Source: an uncultured Marmoricola sp.
Lineage (GTDB): Bacteria; Actinomycetota; Actinomycetes; Propionibacteriales; Nocardioidaceae
DNA length: 38,106 bases
Direction: 5' to 3'
Assembly (NCBI GenBank): GCA_937868075.1
Contig: CALMLL010000061.1
Span: 1-38,106, forward strand
A program made the translations under genes and the position numbers. Shown piece by piece: positions 16,709 through 24,452 of this stretch; position 1 is the first letter of the stretch, and each line of letters opens with the position of its first letter. The notes beneath the pieces were generated by a model. That model was not told the DNA's origin. It searched no databases and saw only the letters and a list, made by a program, of their open reading frames with translations.

Positions 16709-17617
16709 TTACGGGGTGCCGGTGAGCAGGCGCAGGATGGACGGGGCGATGAGCAGGGCGAGGAAGACGACGCCGAGGAACGACGCGGGGATGTACATGC
16801 GTTCTTCGACAACGTTGGCTTGGGTCAGCTCGGCGGAGAGCATGGCGCTGCGCATGGAGGCGGCCCGGGCCCGCAGCTGGGTGTAGACCTTCGCGTCCTC
16901 GTCCCCGGCGATGCGCATGATGTCGCCGAGATCGGCCAGGTCGGGCAGGGCGAGCTCGTCGCCGAGGCCGGCCAAGCCGTCCCAGGGGCCGTGGCCGCCA
17001 TACCGGGAGCGGGCCAGCTCCTCCCCGATGCGCCGGAAGACCCAGCTGTCGCCGACGGCGGCGGCGTTCTCCATAGCCTGGCGGGCTCCCGAGCCGCTGT
17101 TGCGTTCGAGGGCGACCAGGTCGATGTAGGCGCTCAGGGCGCGGGTGAACTCGGCCCTGGCCTTCTTCGCGTCGTCGCGGGCGTTGTAGTCGGGCAGGAA
17201 GAACATCCCCACCCCCAGCCCCAGCGTCGCACCGGCCGGGACGAGCGCGGGCAGGGTCAGCCCGAGGAGGGCGAAGAACCCGGTCAGCAGGGGTGGGATG
17301 GCCAGGCCGAGGACGGCGTAGAGGACCTTCTCCCCGAAGAACTGGGCGTCGGTCTTGCGCAGGATCGCCAGGTCCGCGGCCGGGGTCCGCAGCCACACGC
17401 TCCGGGGCAACCGCTGGCGGGCCCACAGCCCGAGCCGTTCCTGCCGGGTCGGCCCGGCCCCGTCTGCGGCGCCGGCGGTGGGGCGGCGGGTCGGTGGGGT
17501 GAGCCGGTCCAGGGCGTCGGCCAGGTCGGGGTGGGCGGGCACGGCCGCCCAAATCGCCAGGGCGACCCCGAGGCCGAGCAGGGCCCCGGAGGCCAGGGCG
17601 AGCTGAAAGCCGGTCAT
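16709..17617 (-). CDS. tadC: TadC-like pilus platform protein (T2SSF domain)
   Basis: Starting at MTGFQLALASGALLGLG (ATG overlapping the TadB-like stop as ATGA) gives 302 residues. One helix lies at the N-terminus, a pair at about 120-165, and one at the C-terminus (FLGVVFLALLIAPSILRLL). The cytoplasmic GspF-like domain contains RALSAYIDLVALERNSGSGA and GDIMRIAGDEDAKVYTQLRA. TadB and TadC form the inner-membrane platform turned by the TadA ATPase. Length and paired arrangement fit the family. Confidence 0.87.
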   Translation of the reverse strand: MTGFQLALASGALLGLGVALAIWAAVPAHPDLADALDRLTPPTRRPTAGAADGAGPTRQERLGLWARQRLPRSVWLRTPAADLAILRKTDAQFFGEKVLYAVLGLAIPPLLTGFFALLGLTLPALVPAGATLGLGVGMFFLPDYNARDDAKKARAEFTRALSAYIDLVALERNSGSGARQAMENAAAVGDSWVFRRIGEELARSRYGGHGPWDGLAGLGDELALPDLADLGDIMRIAGDEDAKVYTQLRARAASMRSAMLSAELTQANVVEERMYIPASFLGVVFLALLIAPSILRLLTGTP

Positions 17618-18492
17618 CGGGCCCCCTCCCAGGCGGTCGCGCCGAGGAACCGGGGCAACGGCGTGCCTTGGGCCATCCGGCGCAGCCACAGCAGCCCGGC
17701 GACATACGCGGCGAGCAGGACCGCGAGGGTGACCTGCCCGACCGGGGTGCCGTAAGGCTCGATGTAGGTCCCGGTCAGGGCCAAGACGGCCAGGACCGAG
17801 GCCGTGATGAGCGTGACGAGCCGGGCGGTGCCTCGCGGTTTGGCCCGGCCCGACTCGATCCGGCGCCGGGCGGCCACGTCATCGGCGACGGACTCGGCGA
17901 CACCGTGCAGGACGGCGGCCAGGCTGCGGTTACGCCGTCGCGCGGCGAGGAGCAGGTTCGCAGCGACCAGGTCGCCGGTGGCGTCGTTGAGGTCGTCGGC
18001 GAAGGCCCGCAACGCGTCGTCGGTGTCCCACCGGGCCCGCAGCCGCGCCACCAAGGCGGTGACCTCCGCCCTGATCGGCTCCGGGGTGGACCGCAGCGTC
18101 GCGGTCAGGGCCTGCTCGAGCCCGACCCCGCCGCCGAGAACCCCGGCCAGGGACCGGGTCCACTCCTCCATCGCCTCGACCCGGTTGATCCGCTCCGCGG
18201 TCGGGGGTGGGGACAGCAGCAGGGGAAGCCCGACCGCGGCGGCGGGGACGAGGACGACGGCGACCAGCCAACCGGTCAGCGCGGCGGTGAGCAGGCCGAT
18301 CGCGGTGGAGCCGAGCAGGACCCGGCGGGCCCGGGGGGTCATCGCCGCGAGCCGGCCCGCGAGCCGGCCCGAGAACGCCGGCGTGGGGCGAGGTGCCGCG
18401 GCGCGTGCGGGGACGGGGCGCAGCGCGAGTGCCATGCCGACGACACCGGCGGCCGTCATCGCCCCGAACAGTGCGGGCAGCAGCGCGGTCAT
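17614..18492 (-). CDS. tadB: TadB-like pilus platform protein (T2SSF domain)
   Basis: The 292-residue protein has an N-terminal helix, two central helices (about 57-95), a cytoplasmic GspF-like domain (EEWTRSLAGVLGGGVGLEQA, then a Leu/Ala/Arg-rich helical bundle with NLLLAARRRNRSLAAVLHG) and C-terminal helices. It is the partner of the TadC-like protein encoded next. Its ATG overlaps the TadA stop (18489-18492). Confidence 0.88.
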   Translation of the reverse strand: MTALLPALFGAMTAAGVVGMALALRPVPARAAAPRPTPAFSGRLAGRLAAMTPRARRVLLGSTAIGLLTAALTGWLVAVVLVPAAAVGLPLLLSPPPTAERINRVEAMEEWTRSLAGVLGGGVGLEQALTATLRSTPEPIRAEVTALVARLRARWDTDDALRAFADDLNDATGDLVAANLLLAARRRNRSLAAVLHGVAESVADDVAARRRIESGRAKPRGTARLVTLITASVLAVLALTGTYIEPYGTPVGQVTLAVLLAAYVAGLLWLRRMAQGTPLPRFLGATAWEGAR

Positions 18493-20087
18493 GACCCGGC
18501 CCCCCGTCCGCGGCTCTCGGCCAGATACCCGACCAGGTCGAAGCCGTGCGCGGCGAGGTCGCGGCAGGCTTGGGGCAGGACGCCGGTGGCGCGGGCGGGG
18601 CCCTCGCTGCTAGGCCCGAACACGTGGGTCAGGGCGTAGCCCTTCTCCTTCTCGCCGGGCTCGACGACGACGATCTCCGAGACCCACCGGCGCAGGACCT
18701 GGGTGCCGTCGACGCCGCGGACGACCTGCCGGTTGACCTGGACGATGACGTCGAGGCACTCGGACAGCTTCGTGGTGGCCAGCTCGTGGGTCACGTGCGG
18801 ACCGGCTTCCATCGCGCACGTGACGAGCTTGCGCAGGCACGCCTCGGCGTCGGCGGCGTGGGTCGTCGAGAGCGACCCGGTGCCGGACTCCATCGCCTTG
18901 ATCATCGTCCAGACCTCCCGTCCGCGGATCTCCCCGACGATCTGGCGGGCCAGGGCGAACCGGAACGAGTCCTTGAGGGCCTCGTCGAGGTCGAACGCGC
19001 CGGCGGGGCGCCCGTCGGGGCCGAGCTCCCCGACCCCGGGGCGGGCCTCCCAGGCCACGACGATCTCGTGGTTGCCGCTCTGGTCCAGGAACAGCTCGTA
19101 CTCGGTCTCGAACGTGCCGATGGCTTCGTGCGCGGGAATCTGCGCACACAAGGCCCGAGCCAAAGTGGTCTTCCCCGCGGACATCGGGCCGGCGACGACG
19201 ATGCTCCAGGCGCCGCGCACGGCGGCGGCCAGGAACGACGCCGCGGCCGGGGTCAGGCAGTCCCGGTCGACCCAGTCGTCCAGGGTGACGACCTGGAGCC
19301 GGTGTCGGCGGATGACCACCGTCGGGACGGTCACGACCCACGCGGTCGCCGCGAGGCGCGCGCCACCGTCGAGCTTCATGTGCAGCTTCGGGGTGGACTC
19401 GGAGAACGGGCGCGGGTTGCTCTCGCTGCGGCTGGCCAGGAACCGCAGGAAGTCGATGAGCTCCTCGTCGCTGTCCGCCACCGCCGGGCCGGGCACTCGC
19501 CGGCCGTCGGTCAGCTCGAGCAGGACCCGCCGGCAACCGACGATGTAGATGTTCTCCACCCGGTCGTCATCGACGAGAGGCTGCAACCGCCCGAGGCGGA
19601 ACACCGCGTTGAAGACCGCCTCGGCCATCCGCTGCTGGTCCAGCGGGGTCCAGGTGGTCGCGCCGCTGGTCACCGCGTCCGCGGCGTGCTCGGACAGCAG
19701 GTCCGCGATGACAGCCCGGCCGAGGTCCTCCTGAGCGGTCTTGTCCATGGTCGGCCCCGACGGGGCGCGGCCGTCGCCGCCTTCGGCGGCGTGCCAGGAC
19801 CGGCCCAAGGCTGCGGCGATGCGGTCGGAGACCAGAGTGCGGAACGCCGCGACCAGCCCCCAGTCGAGCTCGACCTGCCCACCCTGTCTGGGGTCGGGGG
19901 TCGGCGCCGGTATGGCGCCCCGGCGGGCTCGGGCCTGGTCCAAAGGGACCGGGTCCTGGGCGTGGGGACGCATCGTGAACCCGCCCCGGACCCTGCCCGG
20001 GCGCGGTGGGGTCGCCGCGAACAGGGGCAGCGACGCCGGGTCGGTCGGGTCGCCGACCGGGCCGGAGGCCAGGGGTTCGGTGCTCAC
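18489..20087 (-). CDS. tadA: TadA/CpaF-type pilus assembly ATPase
   Basis: I start this at the GTG at 20085-20087 (MSTEPLASGP), which overlaps the upstream TGA as GTGA; 532 residues. Walker A GPMSAGKT at 300-307 is followed by the Asp box region around FETEYELFLD, Walker B region FALARQIVGEIRG (377-389) and the His-box-like STTHAAD (407-413), all in secretion-ATPase order. The N-terminal 75 residues are a Pro-rich disordered extension. It energises pilin extraction and polymerisation through TadB/TadC at the membrane. Confidence 0.93.
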   Translation of the reverse strand: MSTEPLASGPVGDPTDPASLPLFAATPPRPGRVRGGFTMRPHAQDPVPLDQARARRGAIPAPTPDPRQGGQVELDWGLVAAFRTLVSDRIAAALGRSWHAAEGGDGRAPSGPTMDKTAQEDLGRAVIADLLSEHAADAVTSGATTWTPLDQQRMAEAVFNAVFRLGRLQPLVDDDRVENIYIVGCRRVLLELTDGRRVPGPAVADSDEELIDFLRFLASRSESNPRPFSESTPKLHMKLDGGARLAATAWVVTVPTVVIRRHRLQVVTLDDWVDRDCLTPAAASFLAAAVRGAWSIVVAGPMSAGKTTLARALCAQIPAHEAIGTFETEYELFLDQSGNHEIVVAWEARPGVGELGPDGRPAGAFDLDEALKDSFRFALARQIVGEIRGREVWTMIKAMESGTGSLSTTHAADAEACLRKLVTCAMEAGPHVTHELATTKLSECLDVIVQVNRQVVRGVDGTQVLRRWVSEIVVVEPGEKEKGYALTHVFGPSSEGPARATGVLPQACRDLAAHGFDLVGYLAESRGRGAGS

Positions 20088-20917
20088 GGGTGCCTCCCCA
20101 CGGGTGTGGCCGCCAGGTGGTCGCGGGCGGTAGCGATGGTGGACTCGATATCGGCGCGGGTCGCGCGCAGGCTGTGCAGCAGGGCGGAGTCGTCGAACGG
20201 TGACCGTCCGGCGAGGCGCTGCGCCACGGTCGGCGCCGGCGGGTCGGCGCCCTTGGCGAGCACTGCGGCACAGGCCGGGTCCCACGCCACCGCGGCGACG
20301 ACCGGGGCGCGCAGGACGGTTCTGACCTCGCGGGGGCGGTACGGCTCGCCCGCCCCGACGAGGAGGACCCCGAACGCGGTCTGCGCGCCGGTGCGGTCGA
20401 ACTCCTCAGCCAGGGTCTGCGCCCAGGACCGGGCCCCGCTGAGGGCGACCAGGTCGGTCCTGGTCACCAGCAGGGCCAGGTCGGCGCCGTAGATCAGTGG
20501 CTCCGGGCTACCGAACAGGCCCAGCCGTCCGGCGTCGACGATGACGTCCTGCCCGGTGGCCTCCAGTGACCGCAACGCGTCGGTCAGCGGCTCCCACAGC
20601 GGCAGCAGGCTGCGTGCCTGCTCGTGCGAGCGGGTCCCCGGCAGCAACGTGACCGCCGAGCCGGGAAGCGTCATGGTGACCTGGGGTAGCGCGGCGGGCA
20701 GGGCGCCCTGACGATGGGCCACGGCCAGGTCGATCAGCGAGTCCGGCGGGGTCGCGGCCCCGCGCAGGTAGCCCGCCAGGACCGCTGACCCGCCGGTCGG
20801 GTCGGCCTCGACGAGCAGCACCGGCCGCGGCCACACCAGCGCCAGACCCAGCGCGGTCGTCGTGACCCCCGGGGACCCCGACGCCGACATCAGGACGACC
20901 AAGCTCATCGGGGTCAC
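20084..20917 (-). CDS. CpaE/TadZ-like MinD-family protein
   Basis: The 277-residue protein begins MTPMSLVVLMSASGSPGVTT; the GTG at 20915-20917 overlaps the upstream stop. The P-loop is GSPGVTTTALGLAL, followed by VLLVEADPTGGSAVLAGYL and, later, DVIVDAGRLG (Walker B-like) and ADLALLVTRTDLVALSGA. This is the CpaE/TadZ pattern, in which a MinD-like protein positions the pilus apparatus. Neither the signature lysine nor the P-loop lysine of MinD is present, so ATPase activity is doubtful. Its place just before tadA fits the role. Confidence 0.85.
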   Translation of the reverse strand: MTPMSLVVLMSASGSPGVTTTALGLALVWPRPVLLVEADPTGGSAVLAGYLRGAATPPDSLIDLAVAHRQGALPAALPQVTMTLPGSAVTLLPGTRSHEQARSLLPLWEPLTDALRSLEATGQDVIVDAGRLGLFGSPEPLIYGADLALLVTRTDLVALSGARSWAQTLAEEFDRTGAQTAFGVLLVGAGEPYRPREVRTVLRAPVVAAVAWDPACAAVLAKGADPPAPTVAQRLAGRSPFDDSALLHSLRATRADIESTIATARDHLAATPVGRHP

Positions 20918-21621
20918 CGGACCCGGGAGTCCACGACGATGGCGACCCGTCCCGTCGCGGCCAGCGCCGCGAGCTCGGCCGCGTCCCCCTGCGGGACCTG
21001 CACCGTCAGGACCGTCGCGGTGCCTTGGCCGGTGTCGGCCCCTGGCGCGGCGCTGACCACGGTGGCGCGGATCGTACGTTGCGGACCGGGGGTGGCTTCA
21101 CCTTGGGCGCCGGGGGTGGCCACCACCCGGATCGTGTCCCCGGCCAGCAAGGCTGTGCCCGGCATCAGACCCGCCGGGACCGCGACGCCGACGACCGACA
21201 TACCGCGCGGCGGGACGACCTCGTCGGTGACACTCTCGGCGGTCAGCAGCGACCCGGCGGCGACGTCGAGGGCGGCGCGCCGCCCGACGACCGTCTCGAG
21301 CTGGGCGGCGAGGACCGGGTGCAGCGCCGGGTCCAGCCCGACCTGCACCGTCACCAGGTCGGCGCGGGTGATGACCTGTCCGCGAGCGATGGTCGACCGG
21401 GCCGCGACGACCTGGTGGGCGTCGGTGCTCACCTGGTGCAGCCACACGTTCCCGAGCGCGCCCAGACACACCACCGACGCCATCGCGGCGAACACCCCCC
21501 ACCGGCGTCGGACCCGAGGCGGCGGCGGGACGGGACGAGCCGGCTCACCCGCCGGGTCCTTGCCGGCACGCCAGCGACGTTTGGTGGCCCTCTGTGTGGG
21601 CCGGTCCACGGTCATGGTCAT
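20914..21621 (-). CDS. CpaB/RcpC-like SAF-domain pilus protein
   Basis: The 235-residue protein has a basic, Pro-rich cytoplasmic tail, one transmembrane helix (about residues 43-62), then a SAF domain: VVAARSTIARGQVITRADLV, GRRAALDVAAGSLLTAESV, and a C-terminal RcpC-like part. In Tad systems CpaB/RcpC is a periplasmic or wall-side protein that shapes the pilus or channel. The ATG at 21619-21621 has GAAAGGAA 7 bases upstream, so it can start independently of the PKD gene 47 bases before it. Confidence 0.87.
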   Translation of the reverse strand: MTMTVDRPTQRATKRRWRAGKDPAGEPARPVPPPPRVRRRWGVFAAMASVVCLGALGNVWLHQVSTDAHQVVAARSTIARGQVITRADLVTVQVGLDPALHPVLAAQLETVVGRRAALDVAAGSLLTAESVTDEVVPPRGMSVVGVAVPAGLMPGTALLAGDTIRVVATPGAQGEATPGPQRTIRATVVSAAPGADTGQGTATVLTVQVPQGDAAELAALAATGRVAIVVDSRVR

Positions 21622-21628
21622 CGCGTCG

Positions 21629-21636
21629 TTCCTTTC
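21629..21636 (-). promoter_or_regulatory. Ribosome-binding site GAAAGGAA before the CpaB-like gene
   Basis: Third copy of the octamer, 7 bases before ATG. It marks the first gene of the tightly overlapped Tad set. Confidence 0.65.
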
Positions 21637-21668
21637 CCCTGTCTGTGCTGCGCGCCCTGCAGGCTGGG

Positions 21669-22595
21669 TTATCGCCGCAGGACCTGCACCTCACCGATGG
21701 TCAGGTTCACCGTGTTCGTCAGGTCCAGCGGGATCGTCCCGGACTGGCCGATCCCGGCCCAGGAGATGACCCAGTGCGAGGTCGCCCGGACCGTGTAGCG
21801 CCCCTGCCGGGTGTACGTGTGCCCGCACGTCGGGGACGACCGCCGGCCGTAGCTGTCCTCGTACGGGGTGCCCGGGCCGTTGCACACGACCACCTGCCCG
21901 TCGCCCATGTCCCACCGCACGCTGGACACCCTCCCCGTCGCGGTGACGGTGAACCCGCCCGCTGAGGCGCTACGGGTGATCGGACCCCACGTCGTCGACG
22001 ACGGGTTCGCCGCCCACATCCAGTTCGGCATACCGACCAGCCCAACCGACCCGGGCCGCGGCTCAGGGACGATCCCGACAGTCACCGCCCGCAGCTGCAT
22101 GAGGGTGAGGGCCTGCTGCGCCAAGACGCGTGGGTCGGGCGGGGCAGCCGGGCCCGGCGGTGGGGTCAACGACCAGAACTGGTAGTACCTCGTGCCCACG
22201 ATGTCCGGGTTGTAGCAGCCATAGATCGCGCCGTCGGTGTGGCCTCGCCAGTCGGGGTCGCTCGCCGGGGGTTGCGGCTTGACGACGTCTACGTAGCAGT
22301 TCCGCGCGTTCGACCACCACGCGTCACCATCGCGGCACGGCATCACCCGCGAGGTGATCCGCGAGACGCACTGAGGCGCGCCCCCTCCCCCACCGCCGCC
22401 TCCCCCACGACTACCCCCGCCGCCGCCCCCGCCGCCGGGCGGAGTCACGACGATGATCGTGCAGACGCCGCTGACTGGGTCGGGCTGCTGGCCGGGGGGA
22501 CACTCCACCGGACCCCCCGCCTGGGCAGGCAAGGCGCCGAGCAGGACTGTCAGCACGGCACTGGCGAAGGCGGCCATCAGCCCTCGCCTCAGCAT
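21669..22595 (-). CDS. Secreted PKD-like protein with a glycine-rich linker
   Basis: I start this at MLRRGLMAAFASAVLTVLLG (ATG at 22593-22595), which begins a clear signal peptide ending near ALPAQAGG; 308 residues. Then follow a Cys segment (VECPPGQQPDPVSGVC), a poly-Gly linker (about residues 54-72), a Cys-containing domain with DAWWSNARNCYVDVV and YGCYNPD, and a C-terminal PKD-like beta domain (SSVRWDMGDGQVVVC and CGHTYTRQGRYTVRAT). It overlaps the lipoprotein stop by 7 bases. Secreted proteins of this kind accompany Tad genes in actinomycetes; an adhesive or wall-exposed role is an inference. Six or more Cys suggest disulfides. Confidence 0.83.
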   Translation of the reverse strand: MLRRGLMAAFASAVLTVLLGALPAQAGGPVECPPGQQPDPVSGVCTIIVVTPPGGGGGGGGSRGGGGGGGGGAPQCVSRITSRVMPCRDGDAWWSNARNCYVDVVKPQPPASDPDWRGHTDGAIYGCYNPDIVGTRYYQFWSLTPPPGPAAPPDPRVLAQQALTLMQLRAVTVGIVPEPRPGSVGLVGMPNWMWAANPSSTTWGPITRSASAGGFTVTATGRVSSVRWDMGDGQVVVCNGPGTPYEDSYGRRSSPTCGHTYTRQGRYTVRATSHWVISWAGIGQSGTIPLDLTNTVNLTIGEVQVLRR

Positions 22596-23161
22596 GTCCG
22601 CACCTGCTTGTCGGCGATGACGTAGTACCCCTCCGGGTTCTGTCCTTTCTCCACCGTGTAGAGGTACTCGACGCGGGGTGGCCGGGTGGCGGCGACAACC
22701 GACTTGCCGTCCTTGTCGACGAGGTTCACCTTGCTCACGTCGATGCAGGCCGTCACGCCCCATGACTTGGGACCCTTCACCTTTGCCGCTACCGAGGCGA
22801 CAACGACGTCGCCGACCTGGCGGTACTGCTTGCCGCGCCTGTTGGTGAGCATCTGGGCCCAGGTGTCAATCGAGGTACCCCTCGACACAGTGGCCAGCTT
22901 GTCCAGGCTCGTGTTGGGGTCCGCGGACAGCTCGTCGACAACCCTCCAGAACTTGACGACGGCCGCCTCCGCCGCCTTCGCTTCGAGCTCCTGCGGCGAC
23001 AGCGACGTCGTCGACTGCGCCACCGTCGTCGACGTGGAGGCCGACGGCGAGGGCGAAGGGCCCGTGGTCGTCTGGGTCGGCTGGCTCGTCCCGGTGCAGG
23101 CGGACAGCGCCAACGCGGCCATCACGGCGATGAGTGCACCCACACGGGGGGTCGAGTTCAT
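22589..23161 (-). CDS. Lipoprotein heading the pilus operon
   Basis: The start is the ATG at 23159-23161 (MNSTPRVGALIAVMAALALS) with GAGGAG 6 bases upstream. The lipobox LSAC gives a lipidated Cys near residue 24, followed by a Thr/Ser/Pro linker; 190 residues in all. The mature domain (about residues 70-190, EAAVVKFWRVVDELSADPN then TSIDTWAQMLTNRR and VKGPKSWGVTACIDVSKV) looks like a small NTF2-type fold but I cannot confirm it. It is exported and anchored outside the membrane, first in the run of pilus genes. Confidence 0.83.
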   Translation of the reverse strand: MNSTPRVGALIAVMAALALSACTGTSQPTQTTTGPSPSPSASTSTTVAQSTTSLSPQELEAKAAEAAVVKFWRVVDELSADPNTSLDKLATVSRGTSIDTWAQMLTNRRGKQYRQVGDVVVASVAAKVKGPKSWGVTACIDVSKVNLVDKDGKSVVAATRPPRVEYLYTVEKGQNPEGYYVIADKQVRTC

Positions 23162-23343
23162 GTGCTGCTCCTCGGTGTCTCTACTGGCGTAAGCCATCGG
23201 TGACGTGGCGAGTGGTCAGACGGATCCAGATTCGATACTCATAACACTAGTGCATACGGCTCGACTGTGCGCGGTGTGGGTGTCGGCGTGGCGCAGGTCG
23301 ACGCGGTCAAGAACAGCCCCCTGTTTGCTGGAGCGCGAAGAGT

Positions 23344-23374
23344 CCCGCGGTTGTGGTCTAGATCACGCCGCGGG
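23344..23374. promoter_or_regulatory. Extended palindrome upstream of the pilus operon
   Basis: The core GTGGTCTAGATCAC (23353-23366) is palindromic at 12 of 14 positions and is flanked by CCCGCGG and CCGCGGG, offset by one base. A further half site GACCAC lies at about 23391-23396. It sits between the pilus-operon start and the XRE gene, where a promoter is expected; an AT-richer patch at about 23231-23262 could hold the -10 of the minus-strand promoter. Candidate operator for the double-XRE protein. Confidence 0.4.
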
Positions 23375-23427
23375 CCTGACAGACACATCTGACCACAAAG
23401 GCCCCGGTTCCCGCCTGTTGAAACGCC

Positions 23428-23886
23428 TCATTGCCGGGCAGAACGGGCACCCAACCCCTGGCTCGACGACCGCGTCAGCGCCGCCTCAAGGCTCTCCACA
23501 TTGACGCCGAGCGCGTCCGCCAGAGCGCACAGAGCGGCGCGGCTCGGCATCCGTAGGATTCCCCCGGCCTCCCACCGCTTGAGCGTGGGCAACGACATAT
23601 GCGCCCGGTCGGCGACCTCACGCGCGCTCAGGCCAGCCGCGGCACGCAGCCGCCGAAGGTCCGGAGGCTCCCCAGCAGGGGCCAGCAGGTCGCGCAGGGG
23701 TACGTCGAGCGCCTCCGCGAGGCGCTGGAGCAAGCCCGGCCGCGGAGTCGAGCTGCCCAGCTCCCACCGGGATACGCGCTCACCCCCCGCAACACCGATG
23801 ATCCGGGCCAGCTCGTGCTGGGTCAGCCCCGCGCGGTGCCGCGCTCTACGCAGGGCATCGGGGCTGACGACAGGGTGGACAGGCAT
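23428..23886 (-). CDS. Transcription regulator with two XRE helix-turn-helix domains
   Basis: The 152-residue protein contains two Cro/C1-type domains in tandem: residues about 9-66 (LRRARHRAGLTQHELARIIG then VSRWELGSSTPRPGLLQRLA) and about 75-135 (LRRLRAAAGLSAREVADRAH then LPTLKRWEAGG). Two fused HTH domains allow one chain to bind a palindrome or two half sites. It lies directly upstream of the pilus operon on the same strand, 266 bases away, with a strong palindrome between, so it is the obvious candidate regulator of the island. Confidence 0.9.
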   Translation of the reverse strand: MPVHPVVSPDALRRARHRAGLTQHELARIIGVAGGERVSRWELGSSTPRPGLLQRLAEALDVPLRDLLAPAGEPPDLRRLRAAAGLSAREVADRAHMSLPTLKRWEAGGILRMPSRAALCALADALGVNVESLEAALTRSSSQGLGARSARQ

Positions 23887-23934
23887 TAACGGAAACCCTA
23901 GGCGCTGCAGACGTCCCGATGGGTACGCCGCGGC

Positions 23935-24387
23935 TCAGCTGCTGTCGACGACGGCGATCCTCGCCTGTGGGGCGGCCGCGGACCGCGCCGTCTGCAACGC
24001 TCGCCGCCATGGCTTCATCAGCGACAGCGAGTAGGTGAACAGGATGGCGTCAGAGTCGAGCGCCTCGACTGCGCCCCACGCTGAGTGCTCGTGGTCGGTG
24101 GCGTCGGCACACAGGAGTGTCACGCCGGTGGCCAGGCCCTCCGTCCGGCGCCGAGCGACACCCAGCATCTGGGGTGAGGCGTCCACGCCGATCACGTGCT
24201 CGGTCGGCCCTACCGCCTCGGCCAGCAAGGGGAGGCTGAGGCCGGTGCAGCAGCCGACATCCAAGACGGTGTCACCGGGCCGCAGCTCGAGGGACTCGAT
24301 GCCGGCGACTCGACCCGCCCGGTAGACCGGCCACTCCCGGGAGACCAGGTCGTAGAAGGGGGCAACCGCCCGGTAGGGCTCCAGCAT
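23935..24387 (-). CDS. Class I SAM-dependent methyltransferase, apparently C-terminally truncated
   Basis: The start is MLEPYRAVAPFYDLVSREWP (ATG at 24385-24387) with GAAAGGAG 6 bases upstream. The SAM site VLDVGCCTGLSLPLLAEA (motif I), the acidic end of strand 2 (VIGVDASPQML) and LLCADATD are clear. At 150 residues it stops just after strand 5 (RIAVVDSS), whereas UbiE-like enzymes usually run to about 200 or more and need strands 6 and 7. Either the 3' end was lost when neighbouring DNA arrived, or this is a minimal form. Substrate unknown. It is divergent from the sigma factor gene. Confidence 0.75.
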   Translation of the reverse strand: MLEPYRAVAPFYDLVSREWPVYRAGRVAGIESLELRPGDTVLDVGCCTGLSLPLLAEAVGPTEHVIGVDASPQMLGVARRRTEGLATGVTLLCADATDHEHSAWGAVEALDSDAILFTYSLSLMKPWRRALQTARSAAAPQARIAVVDSS

Positions 24388-24417
24388 GCACACTCCTTTC
24401 AGGTCGACGTCCATGAT

Positions 24418-24446
24418 GGAACACTTCGGGGCCCCCACCGGGTTCC
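24418..24446. promoter_or_regulatory. Divergent ECF-type promoter candidate (GGAAC on both strands)
   Basis: GGAAC at 24418-24422 faces the sigma factor gene, and GTTCC at 24442-24446 is the same motif facing the methyltransferase gene. GGAAC is the classic -35 core of ECF sigma promoters. On the plus strand CGGGTT follows at 16 bases and would put transcription start at or next to the GTG of the sigma gene, i.e. a leaderless message. The -10 match is weak on both strands. Confidence 0.35.
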
Positions 24447-24452
24447 CGGTCC

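Noticed and set aside
18546..20492. 648-codon plus-strand ORF opposite tadA
   Set aside because: Antisense shadow of a clear secretion ATPase; its protein is Gly/Arg/Asp-rich with no domain, as expected from third-position GC bias.
22380..22440. Poly-Gly/poly-Pro coding tract as a CRISPR or tandem repeat array
   Set aside because: It is an in-frame glycine linker inside the PKD-like protein, without repeat-spacer structure. I saw no CRISPR array in the window.
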